From positions 1 to 51,762 of the forward strand of contig JAJDXD010000074.1 of the NCBI GenBank assembly GCA_022823405.1: DNA of 51,762 nucleotides. Reading direction: 5' to 3'. Shown here piece by piece: positions 29,051 through 36,730 of the stretch. The position numbers were made by a program, and so were the translations under genes. The notes beneath the pieces were generated by a model. It saw only the letters and a program-made list of their open reading frames with translations. It did not search any database and was not told the origin of the DNA. Origin of the DNA: Gammaproteobacteria bacterium (GTDB taxonomy: Bacteria; Pseudomonadota; Gammaproteobacteria; Arenicellales; JAJDZL01). Numbering within the stretch: the first letter of the stretch is position 1; the number at the start of each line of letters is the position of its first letter.

Positions 29051-29064
29051 CACCATTGAGTGAA

Positions 29065-29089
29065 GAAGGCGGTGATTAACACCGCCTTC
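29065..29089 (+). other. perfect 10-bp hairpin after the binding-protein gene
   Basis: GAAGGCGGTG (29065-29074) and CACCGCCTTC (29080-29089) pair perfectly around ATTAA. No T-run follows, so it is not a classical terminator. Hairpins placed like this after binding-protein genes often protect the upstream mRNA, giving more binding protein than permease. Confidence 0.65.
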
Positions 29090-29244
29090 GACTTGTTGAT
29101 CGAAAAAGAGTGTGATTCTTGTGACGCCATTCCCGGGTGCTTCATCAAATTAATGCGCCTCCAGTATTTGTTTTCGGTGAAGATTTACTCATTACCGAAA
29201 CGTTGAAAGTGTAATCAGTCGTTCTGAATATTCAGGTTTTTACT

Positions 29245-30111
29245 GTGGATATTGCATTCATCTTTGCAATTCAAATAATTTATGCAATAGCGGTATTGAC
29301 GTTGATTTCGCTCGGTCTCGCGCTGGTATTCGGCATGATGCGAATCATTAATCTCGCTCATGGTGAATTCATAACACTCGGGGGTTATGCGACGATCATG
29401 GCAACCAAAGCGGGGTTCAACATTTGGGTTGCGATGCTGGTGATGGCGCCAATTGTAGTTGGAGTGTGGAGTCTCTTTATTGAGCGAGTGATAATTCGAT
29501 TTCTGTATGGAAGGCTAATCTATACCATGCTGGCAACGTGGGGATTAAGTCTTGCGATGACTGGTGGTTTGACCATGATTTTTGGTAATACAACTGAAGG
29601 AGTTGCTCTTGATATAGGTTCAATACCCATCGGAGTTTATCAGGTCAATGGATACAACCTGTTTTTAATTTTCTCAGTGGCAGTAACATCAATCTTGGTT
29701 GCTTGGGTACTCTACGGAACTGTTTATGGTCGTATTGCCAGAGCTGCTATGCAGAATCGCGATATGACCCAAGCATTTGGCTATCCAGTTAAACGCATCT
29801 CCATGCTGACGTTTGTCGTCGGTGGAATGCTCGCGGGGCTGGCAGGCGGAATATTGGCACCAACAACTGGTGTCTCACCATTCAGCGGCGCCACCTGGAT
29901 AGCTGATGCATTCATCACAGTAATCACTGGAGGCACCGCTCCGTTGCTGGGAACCCTGGCAAGTGCTGGAATTCTCGGGGTTGTATCGACTTCAACTGTT
30001 TTGATCTTCAGTTCCGCTGCTGGAGGTATTGCATTGTTAATCGCAGCCCTAATTTTGCTTCGCCTGTTTCCGTTAGGAATTTCAAGCATATGGCAAAGGA
30101 GTGGAAAGTGA
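29245..30111 (+). CDS. ABC transporter permease, LivH/UrtB type
   Basis: This 288-residue membrane protein has the branched-chain amino acid/urea permease motifs: GLALVFGMMRIINLAHGEF near residue 28 and RAAMQNRDMTQAFGYPV near 170. Around eight hydrophobic segments are visible. The start is a GTG at 29245, 194 bases after the binding protein stop. It overlaps the next permease gene by four bases (GTGA), so the two halves of the channel are made together. Confidence 0.93.
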   Translation: MDIAFIFAIQIIYAIAVLTLISLGLALVFGMMRIINLAHGEFITLGGYATIMATKAGFNIWVAMLVMAPIVVGVWSLFIERVIIRFLYGRLIYTMLATWGLSLAMTGGLTMIFGNTTEGVALDIGSIPIGVYQVNGYNLFLIFSVAVTSILVAWVLYGTVYGRIARAAMQNRDMTQAFGYPVKRISMLTFVVGGMLAGLAGGILAPTTGVSPFSGATWIADAFITVITGGTAPLLGTLASAGILGVVSTSTVLIFSSAAGGIALLIAALILLRLFPLGISSIWQRSGK

Positions 30112-31157
30112 CGTCGCAACAAACAGGTGGATTTACTCACGTTTTTTTTGTACCAATAGTTTGTGGTACGCTGGTATTTCTATTCGCTCCAGTATTCGCG
30201 AGTACCTATACGCTTTCACTCTTGTGTGTTTATGCCCTGCTTGCAATCAGCCTGGGACTTATTTGGGGTTTCGGCGGAATTCTCTGTTTCGGTCAAGGCG
30301 CATTTTTTGGAATTGGTGCCTACAGCTACGTAATTTTCTCAATCAATTTTGGACTGCCGTGGACATCTGTTTTATTTGCCATCGTTTTTACTGTACTGGC
30401 TACCACCTGCTTTGGAGCGGCCATGTTTTATGGTCGATTAGGCGATGTGTACCTGGCAGTAGTTACGCTTGTATTCACTTTGATCTTGAATCGTTTCTTG
30501 AATTCAACAGCAGGGCCGGAGTATCAAATCGGGTCAGCGCGCCTGGGGGGCTTTAATGGTATACCAGGGTTTCCCACCTTAAATTTTCCATGGAGTGACG
30601 CTGCATTTCTTTCAGACATGGTTTTTTACATACTTTGTTGTGTCATCTTGGTAATATCGTGGGTGTTCTGCCGTTGGATCTTACGTTCCCACTTTGGTCG
30701 AGTGTTGGTCGCCATTCGAGAAAATGAAGAGCGCGTCGAACTCACGGGGTATGACGTTCGGCTATACAAAACGGCCGCATTCTCGATTTCAGGAGGACTT
30801 GCCGCAATGGCGGGTGTGCTCTATGCAAACTGGGCTGGGATTGTTACTCCCAATCTTTTCAGTTTGACGCTGTCAGCAGAAATCATCATCTGGACAGTGG
30901 TCGGTGGGCTCGGCACATTGTTTGGTCCAATGATAGGGTCGGCCGTACTAACAGCGGTGAAGCTCGGGTTGGGCCATCAAACGTTGGTTGACAATTTTTT
31001 TGTCATGGGAATTCTGCTGATTGCAGCAGTTTTGGTATTTCCAAGAGGTATAGCTGGTGCCTTTTCCGGACGTCGAGTTTCAGTTTTCGGTTCCAAAAAG
31101 AAAGGCAAATGGCAAACCCGATCCAATCGTACCCAAGAAAAATTGAGTAACGATTAA
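30108..31157 (+). CDS. ABC transporter permease, LivM/UrtC type
   Basis: The protein carries LivM/UrtC signatures: LGLIWGFGGILCFGQGAFFGIGAY split over the first segments, RVLVAIRENEERVELTGYDV, and WTVVGGLGTLFGPMIGSA. An upstream ATG at 30090 also reads in frame, but an AAGGAG ribosome binding site six bases before the GTG at 30108, overlapping the previous stop, makes 30108 the likely start (349 residues). The tail is basic (FGSKKKGKWQTRSNR). It pairs with the LivH-type permease in the inner membrane. Confidence 0.93.
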   Translation: MTSQQTGGFTHVFFVPIVCGTLVFLFAPVFASTYTLSLLCVYALLAISLGLIWGFGGILCFGQGAFFGIGAYSYVIFSINFGLPWTSVLFAIVFTVLATTCFGAAMFYGRLGDVYLAVVTLVFTLILNRFLNSTAGPEYQIGSARLGGFNGIPGFPTLNFPWSDAAFLSDMVFYILCCVILVISWVFCRWILRSHFGRVLVAIRENEERVELTGYDVRLYKTAAFSISGGLAAMAGVLYANWAGIVTPNLFSLTLSAEIIIWTVVGGLGTLFGPMIGSAVLTAVKLGLGHQTLVDNFFVMGILLIAAVLVFPRGIAGAFSGRRVSVFGSKKKGKWQTRSNRTQEKLSND

Positions 31158-31179
31158 CTCTTATATCGAGAATCTGACG

Positions 31180-31893
31180 GTGGTAGAGACAGTACTATCA
31201 GTAGAGGGGCTTAGCGTCAGTTTCGGTGGAGTATTGGCTGTAGACAATGTAAGTTTTTCGTTAAAACGTCAAGAATTGCACTGTCTGATCGGACCCAATG
31301 GAGCGGGAAAAAGCACTTTTTTCAAAGCAATATGCGGTGTCGTTCGCCCTTCTTCAGGTCGGGTGTGGATTAATGGTTACGAAGCGACTCGGCTCCCTGC
31401 CCACCGAGTTGCGCGTCTCGGTGTAGGAATCAAAATGCAGGTACCCAATCTACTTGAAGGCCTAAGCGTTGAAGAGAATTTGTGGATAGCCGCGCGATGT
31501 CGCCACTCGGCTAGAGAAGCAGAAGACATTGTTGAATCGCTGATGAATCTCACTGGAATTGAAAAATATCGAACTTCTTTGGTTTCAGACCTGGCACATG
31601 GACATCGACAGCATGTTGAACTTGCATCCGCTTTGGCGACCAAGCCTTCTATTTTGTTGCTGGACGAACCCGCCGCCGGATTATCTGAAACGGAAGTGGA
31701 TGAACTCAGTTCGATTTTGCAGCAACTCAAAAACCAAACAGCGATTCTTGTGGTTGAGCACAACACGCGTTTTGTACGAATGATTGCCGAATCCATAACG
31801 GTGTTTCACAAGGGACGTATTCTGGCAGCGGGTTCACCGGATCAGGTATTTCAGAACGAGATTGTAAAAAAGGTATATCTCGGCAGCAATTAA
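31180..31893 (+). CDS. ABC transporter ATPase, LivG/UrtD type
   Basis: This 237-residue ATPase has Walker A (GPNGAGKST), an unusual signature loop LAHGHRQHVELA in place of the common LS-x-GQ form, Walker B (LLLDEPAAGL) and the H-loop VVEHN. The N-terminal LSVEGLSVSFGG segment is LivG/UrtD-like. The start is a GTG at 31180. It is one of the two ATPases driving the importer; the second is the fused protein that starts five bases after its stop. Confidence 0.92.
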   Translation: MVETVLSVEGLSVSFGGVLAVDNVSFSLKRQELHCLIGPNGAGKSTFFKAICGVVRPSSGRVWINGYEATRLPAHRVARLGVGIKMQVPNLLEGLSVEENLWIAARCRHSAREAEDIVESLMNLTGIEKYRTSLVSDLAHGHRQHVELASALATKPSILLLDEPAAGLSETEVDELSSILQQLKNQTAILVVEHNTRFVRMIAESITVFHKGRILAAGSPDQVFQNEIVKKVYLGSN

Positions 31894-31898
31894 GTACG

Positions 31899-34229
31899 AT
31901 GGCTCAAGTTAACGCAAACTGCATACTATCGGCTCAAGGCATCAGGGCGGGTTACCACGGTGTTCCGGTTTTGCATGGTGTCAACCTTCAAGTCGAAGAA
32001 GGCACATGTATCGGAATACTTGGACTCAACGGAATGGGAAAAACAACGTTGCTGCGAACGTTGATGGGATTCATTCCACTGTTCAGTGGCTCAGTTCGAT
32101 TTGACGACAAGGACATTTCGAATCTTGAACCGTGGCAGAGAGCCCGATTGGGCATAGGCTATTTACCACAGGGACGGGGAATTTTCAGTGACTTGTCAGT
32201 ACAAGACAACCTTTGCATGGCACACAACCCGGATACATCAGATAGTAGTGAGCAAGACGCTGTAAAAAACGCAGTTTATCGATTTCCGATTCTGGAGCCT
32301 TTGCTAAAAAAAACCGGCAGCACACTCAGTGGCGGTGAACAACAAATATTGGCACTCGCGCGGGCATTAATCGCTGAGCCGGTGCTACTCCTGCTGGATG
32401 AGCCTACTGAAGGAATTCAGCCATCGCTCGTAAAGCAAATTTCCGAAATTCTTTCCGAAATTCGTGCCGATATGGGACTAACCATTGTTCTCGTAGAGCA
32501 AAACTCTGATTTCATTCGTTCTTTAGCTGATCAAGTTATTCGCATCGAAAACGGTGCAATTGTTGAACAGGACAAAAGGGGAAATCCAGCGCAGGCAAAA
32601 CCAACTGTAATGCCTGTTTCTTCAGACTCAAAAAGATCGCATCACCCTAATCCCAATTCCACGATGAGCCCTCTCTCTGAAATTCAGGAGCAAAAGTCCA
32701 CGGAGAAGTCAATGACAGTAAAACGTCCTACATTTAATCAAGTTCGTACCATCGCGAGTGAACTCCACATGCACATGGATGATTCTGAAGTTGAAGATTA
32801 TCTGAAACTGATGCAGGGTACACTCGATGCCTACGACATCGTCGATTCTTTACCTGATGAACTTCCCAACGTGCAATTTCCAAGAACCGGTGGTTACCAG
32901 CCTGATGCAGCTGACAACCCTTTAAATGCCTGGTATATGAAATGTGAGGTGAGAGGAGAACCCAGTGGGCCGCTCTCGGGTAAAGAGGTGGTTTTGAAAG
33001 ATACCATTTGTCTAGCTGGTGTACGCATGATGAACGGTACCTCAGTTCTTGAAGGATACGTTCCTGATGTTGATGCTACGGTGGTTTCAAGAATTCTCAA
33101 CGCTGGCGGCACAATTATTGGAAAGGCACACTGTGAGAATCTTTGTCTGTCCGGAGGAAGTCATACGAATTCGACGGGGCCGGTTCGAAATCCCTGGAAA
33201 CCCACACATTCGTCAGGCGGGTCTTCATCAGGATGCGGTGCACTGGTCGGTTCAGGAGAGGTTCCCATGGCAATTGGGGGTGATCAAGGGGGGTCCATTC
33301 GCATCCCGTCATCATGGTCGGGGTGTTATGGAATGAAACCAACGCACGGACTTGTGCCATATACCGGAGTCATGTCGATAGAAGCGACAATTGACAATAT
33401 TGGTCCAATGACGGGAACCGTATTTGACAACGCCCTGTTACTTGAAGCAATAGCAGGCGATGACGACATGCTCGACCCACGTCAATATGCTCCTCGGACG
33501 GATAACTACACTAGTCAGATTTCGCGAGGAATTTCAGACTTACGAATTGGAATTGTTTCGGAAGCATTTGATTGGCCCGAAAGTGAACGCGATGTCAGCG
33601 ATGCTGTTCACCTGGCCGGAGAATCATTAAAGAATTTAGGCGCCGTAGTCGATGAGATATCCATACCAATGCACAAACTTGGCAGTGCAATTTGGACTCC
33701 AATTGCTATTGAAGGTTTAACGGACTTCATGATGCATGGAAATTCATTTGGTTCCAACTACCGCGGGCTTTTTGTTACCAGCTTAATCGATTTTTATGGG
33801 AACTGGAGATCTAGAGCAGACGAACTTTCACCAAGCCTGAAAATAAATATGCTCATCGGAGAATATTTTCAGAAACACTACCGTGGCCGATACTACGGAA
33901 AGGCACAGAATATTTCCCGAAGGCTCAGACGTGCTTACGATATTGAAATGCAACGCTATGATCTTTTGTTGATGCCTACCCTACCGATGAAAGCGACTGT
34001 TCTCCCGCCTCCGGATGCACCACTTTCACTTTATATTCAGCGTGCCTTCGAAATGATTTCGAATACTACGCCATTTAATTGCACCGGACATCCAGCAATG
34101 AATGTGCCGTGCGCACTGCGAGAAGGGTTGCCAATTGGAATGATGTTGATTGGCAGACACTACGAAGAATCAACGATTTATCGTGCCGCGTATGCATTCG
34201 AGCAACAGAAAGACTGGAAAGACCGGTAA
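31899..34229 (+). CDS. fusion of ABC ATPase (LivF/UrtE type) and amidase-signature enzyme
   Basis: One open frame of 776 residues joins two full proteins. Residues 1 to about 228 are a complete LivF/UrtE ATPase: Walker A GLNGMGKT (42-49), signature LSGGEQQ (143-149), Walker B LLLLDEP (163-169) and the VEQN switch. Residues 229-271 are a polar linker rich in Ser, Pro and Lys. From Met272 on is a 505-residue amidase-signature enzyme with the Ser-cisSer-Lys triad Lys367, Ser442 and Ser466. The triad spacing (75 and 24) is the same as in the Rhodococcus enantioselective amidase, and long stretches such as AIGGDQGGSIRIP are shared with it. Amidases of this type cleave aliphatic or aromatic amides to acid and ammonia. 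I infer hydrolysis at the cytoplasmic face of the importer. An internal start may also release the amidase alone. Confidence 0.93.
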   Translation: MAQVNANCILSAQGIRAGYHGVPVLHGVNLQVEEGTCIGILGLNGMGKTTLLRTLMGFIPLFSGSVRFDDKDISNLEPWQRARLGIGYLPQGRGIFSDLSVQDNLCMAHNPDTSDSSEQDAVKNAVYRFPILEPLLKKTGSTLSGGEQQILALARALIAEPVLLLLDEPTEGIQPSLVKQISEILSEIRADMGLTIVLVEQNSDFIRSLADQVIRIENGAIVEQDKRGNPAQAKPTVMPVSSDSKRSHHPNPNSTMSPLSEIQEQKSTEKSMTVKRPTFNQVRTIASELHMHMDDSEVEDYLKLMQGTLDAYDIVDSLPDELPNVQFPRTGGYQPDAADNPLNAWYMKCEVRGEPSGPLSGKEVVLKDTICLAGVRMMNGTSVLEGYVPDVDATVVSRILNAGGTIIGKAHCENLCLSGGSHTNSTGPVRNPWKPTHSSGGSSSGCGALVGSGEVPMAIGGDQGGSIRIPSSWSGCYGMKPTHGLVPYTGVMSIEATIDNIGPMTGTVFDNALLLEAIAGDDDMLDPRQYAPRTDNYTSQISRGISDLRIGIVSEAFDWPESERDVSDAVHLAGESLKNLGAVVDEISIPMHKLGSAIWTPIAIEGLTDFMMHGNSFGSNYRGLFVTSLIDFYGNWRSRADELSPSLKINMLIGEYFQKHYRGRYYGKAQNISRRLRRAYDIEMQRYDLLLMPTLPMKATVLPPPDAPLSLYIQRAFEMISNTTPFNCTGHPAMNVPCALREGLPIGMMLIGRHYEESTIYRAAYAFEQQKDWKDR
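32702..32714 (+). promoter_or_regulatory. internal ribosome binding site and ATG at the amidase boundary
   Basis: GGAG (32702-32705) lies six bases before an in-frame ATG (32712-32714), exactly where the amidase part begins (Met272 of the fusion, MTVKRPTF). Spacing is ideal for initiation. The cell may therefore make both the fusion and a free amidase, or the site is a remnant of a once separate gene. Confidence 0.6.
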
Positions 34230-34263
34230 TGCGGTTAATTTGATTCAATGAGGTGGAGAAAAG

Positions 34264-36096
34264 ATGGGTGGACTTGATACACCGATTACAGATCTGAAGA
34301 GTTCATTGTTCGACGCTGATTTTGCTTTGAGTCTTGACCTGAATACTGAAAAATCACAACAGCAGTTAGAACGACATTTTGTAGAACCGGGAGTTTCTCA
34401 TGTTGTTGGAGACAAACGAAAGCCACTGATTGAAACCACTATCCCAGTATTCTTTTCTGAAACTGTTGATAAGTATTCTGATCTTGATGCCGCAGCATTT
34501 CCTGCTTGTGGCATTCACTGGAGTTGGCGAACACTTTCAGAAAAAATTGATGCACTGGCGGCGGGTTTGCTAGCAATTGGACTAAAACGCGGTGATCGAG
34601 TCGGCATTTGGTCTCCCAATCGACCTGAATGGCTTCTCACTCAGTTTGCGACAGCCCGAATCGGAGCAATCTTGGTCACGATAAATCCAGCTTACAAACT
34701 GGCTGAACTTCAACATGTTCTAAATTCATCGGGATGCGTTGCGCTGATTACCGCACAAGAGTTCAAATCCAGCAATTACCTGGACATGGTTCTCTCACTC
34801 ATTCAAAGTAGTGAAGGATCAGGGAATTTGAATATTCGTTCTGATCGAGTGCCAGCGTTAAAAGTTGTTGCCTGTATGGCAACAGATACAGACAGAACTG
34901 TTCCTGATAAACTGCTGAATTTCAACGAGATAATGTCCATGGCAGGGCCTGCACATCAGAGTCGGCTTGATGTCATTAGTGCTGGATTGGACCCTGATGA
35001 TGCCATAAACATTCAATTTACCAGTGGTACGACTGGTGCACCAAAAGGCGCTACGCTGACACACAGGAATATATTGAACAATGCTCACTTCACGACCGCA
35101 ACGATGGAATTTTCGCATCTTGATCGACTCTGCATTCCCGTGCCGCTTTACCATTGCTTTGGCATGGTAATGGGTACTCTGGGTTGCGTAACCAAAGGCG
35201 CAACGATGGTTTTTCCGGGTGAGGGTTTTGATCCAGTTCAAACATTGATAGCAATCGAAAAGGAAAAGTGTACCGCGCTCTATGGTGTGCCGACTATGTT
35301 CAATGCAATCCTGGCAGAAAAAACTTTCTCTGATTACGATTTATCTTCACTGAGGACAGGTGTCATGGCAGGAGCGCCCTGTCCCATTGAAACAATGAAT
35401 AGCGTCGTCAGTGAAATGCATATGAAGGACGTAACGATCGCTTACGGGATGACGGAGACGAGTCCAGTGTCTTTTCAAAGCAATTTAGATGATTCATTGG
35501 AAAGACGAGTTTCAACAGTTGGACGGGTTCATCCCCATGTGGAGTGCTGTATTCAAGATGGTGACGGTAATGTTGTACCCGTTGGTCAAACTGGCGAACT
35601 CTGTACGCGTGGCTATTCTGTGATGCAGGGCTATTGGGGAGACCAAGAACGAACGAATGAGTCAATAGATTCCCACAGATGGATGCACTCTGGAGATTTG
35701 GCAGTGCTCGATGACAAAGGTTTCTGTAATGTGGTGGGTCGCGTTAAGGATATGGTTATTCGTGGCGGTGAGAATGTATATCCAAAAGAAATTGAAGACT
35801 TTTTCTACAAAAATCAAAAGATTCAAGATGTTCAGGTATTTGGAGTACCGGACAAAAAATATGGAGAAGAAGTTTGTGCATGGGTTGTACCCAAAGAGGG
35901 TAGCAACTTAACCGAAGAAGAGCTAAGAAGTTTTTGTGAAGATCAAATTGCTTATTACAAGATTCCTCGCTATATCCGAATCAAACACGAGCTACCGATG
36001 ACAGTTTCAGGCAAGGCGCAAAAATTCAAAATGCGGGAAGAAATGATGAAGGAACTGGATTGTGAGGAGACTGCGACTTCTTCAGTGATCAGTTGA
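34264..36096 (+). CDS. AMP-forming acyl-CoA synthetase
   Basis: A 610-residue member of the ANL (AMP-binding) superfamily that turns a carboxylic acid, ATP and CoA into acyl-CoA. Motifs in order: FTSGTTGAPKGATL (from about residue 252), YGMTETSPVSF, SGDLAVLDDKGF, GRVKDMVIRGGENVYP and the C-terminal catalytic lysine region MTVSGKAQKFKM. Extra residues at the N-terminus make it longer than many. A GGTGGAG ribosome binding site precedes the ATG; it starts 34 bases after the amidase fusion. The likely substrate is the acid released by the amidase. Chain length or aromatic preference cannot be judged by eye. Confidence 0.92.
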   Translation: MGGLDTPITDLKSSLFDADFALSLDLNTEKSQQQLERHFVEPGVSHVVGDKRKPLIETTIPVFFSETVDKYSDLDAAAFPACGIHWSWRTLSEKIDALAAGLLAIGLKRGDRVGIWSPNRPEWLLTQFATARIGAILVTINPAYKLAELQHVLNSSGCVALITAQEFKSSNYLDMVLSLIQSSEGSGNLNIRSDRVPALKVVACMATDTDRTVPDKLLNFNEIMSMAGPAHQSRLDVISAGLDPDDAINIQFTSGTTGAPKGATLTHRNILNNAHFTTATMEFSHLDRLCIPVPLYHCFGMVMGTLGCVTKGATMVFPGEGFDPVQTLIAIEKEKCTALYGVPTMFNAILAEKTFSDYDLSSLRTGVMAGAPCPIETMNSVVSEMHMKDVTIAYGMTETSPVSFQSNLDDSLERRVSTVGRVHPHVECCIQDGDGNVVPVGQTGELCTRGYSVMQGYWGDQERTNESIDSHRWMHSGDLAVLDDKGFCNVVGRVKDMVIRGGENVYPKEIEDFFYKNQKIQDVQVFGVPDKKYGEEVCAWVVPKEGSNLTEEELRSFCEDQIAYYKIPRYIRIKHELPMTVSGKAQKFKMREEMMKELDCEETATSSVIS

Positions 36097-36240
36097 ACAG
36101 GCAACCGAGCGAAACTGACTGACGAAGGTTTTAAATATTCCAAACAAAGAAATTTCTTGGGCGTTTAGACAAGAAATCAAACTTACATTGGAAAATTGAA
36201 CAAAAGGCGGTTGACACCACTTCAAGAATGGAACTGACTA

Positions 36241-36266
36241 GCACCTGATCGAGCTGAACAGGGTGC
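36241..36266. terminator. weak hairpin between convergent acyl-CoA ligase and hspQ
   Basis: GCACCTG (36241-36247) pairs with CAGGGTGC (36259-36266) with one bulged base and an 11-base loop. There is no proper T-run on either strand. It lies in the 174-base gap between the two convergent genes and may help end one or both transcripts. Confidence 0.25.
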
Positions 36267-36270
36267 GCTC

Positions 36271-36597
36271 TTAGTGAACGCGGTGTGATCGTATCGTGTA
36301 TTCTCCGTCCTGCATGTCGTCGAACATTTCATTCAGTGCAGGATGCTCAACCGGACCGCCAGCTCCGTCCGGAACCAGATTCTGTTCTGAGACATAGGCC
36401 ACATAACTGCTTCGCTCGTTTTCTGCAAGCAGATGGTAATACGGCTGATCCTTTCGCGGTCGAATATCCTCTGGAATGGACTCATACCATTCCTCAGTAT
36501 TGCTGAATTCAGGATCGACGTCAAATACAACACCACGAAACGGAAAAAAACGATGACGCACAATCTGACCAATTTTGTACTTGGCTATTATCGACAT
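36271..36597 (-). CDS. hspQ: heat shock protein HspQ
   Basis: This 108-residue protein belongs to the HspQ (hemimethylated-DNA-binding, YccV-like) family: KYKIGQIVRHRFFPFRGVVFD at the N-terminus (shown in part), then DQPYYHLLAENE and YVSEQNL. In enterobacteria HspQ modulates Lon specificity and DnaA turnover. It is a single gene, divergent from the helicase gene and convergent with the acyl-CoA ligase. Confidence 0.93.
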   Translation of the reverse strand: MSIIAKYKIGQIVRHRFFPFRGVVFDVDPEFSNTEEWYESIPEDIRPRKDQPYYHLLAENERSSYVAYVSEQNLVPDGAGGPVEHPALNEMFDDMQDGEYTIRSHRVH

Positions 36598-36628
36598 AAC
36601 ACTTCAAATTTGCTGGATAATGGTTTCA

Positions 36629-36652
36629 ATCAAAAAATAGTCTTTTTTTGAT
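36629..36652. repeat. A/T-rich inverted repeat in the hspQ/helicase divergent region
   Basis: ATCAAAAAA (36629-36637) faces TTTTTTGAT (36644-36652) across a short spacer. It lies about 30 bases upstream of hspQ and 80 upstream of the helicase gene. It might be an operator, a curved promoter element or a terminator-like structure; nothing in sequence decides. Confidence 0.3.
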
Positions 36653-36730
36653 CAGTTTTCAAGTGCATTGAAGCGAATTTTCTCCTTCGTCTTACGCTGA
36701 ATTGCATGGGTATTAGTCTTTGATTATAGA

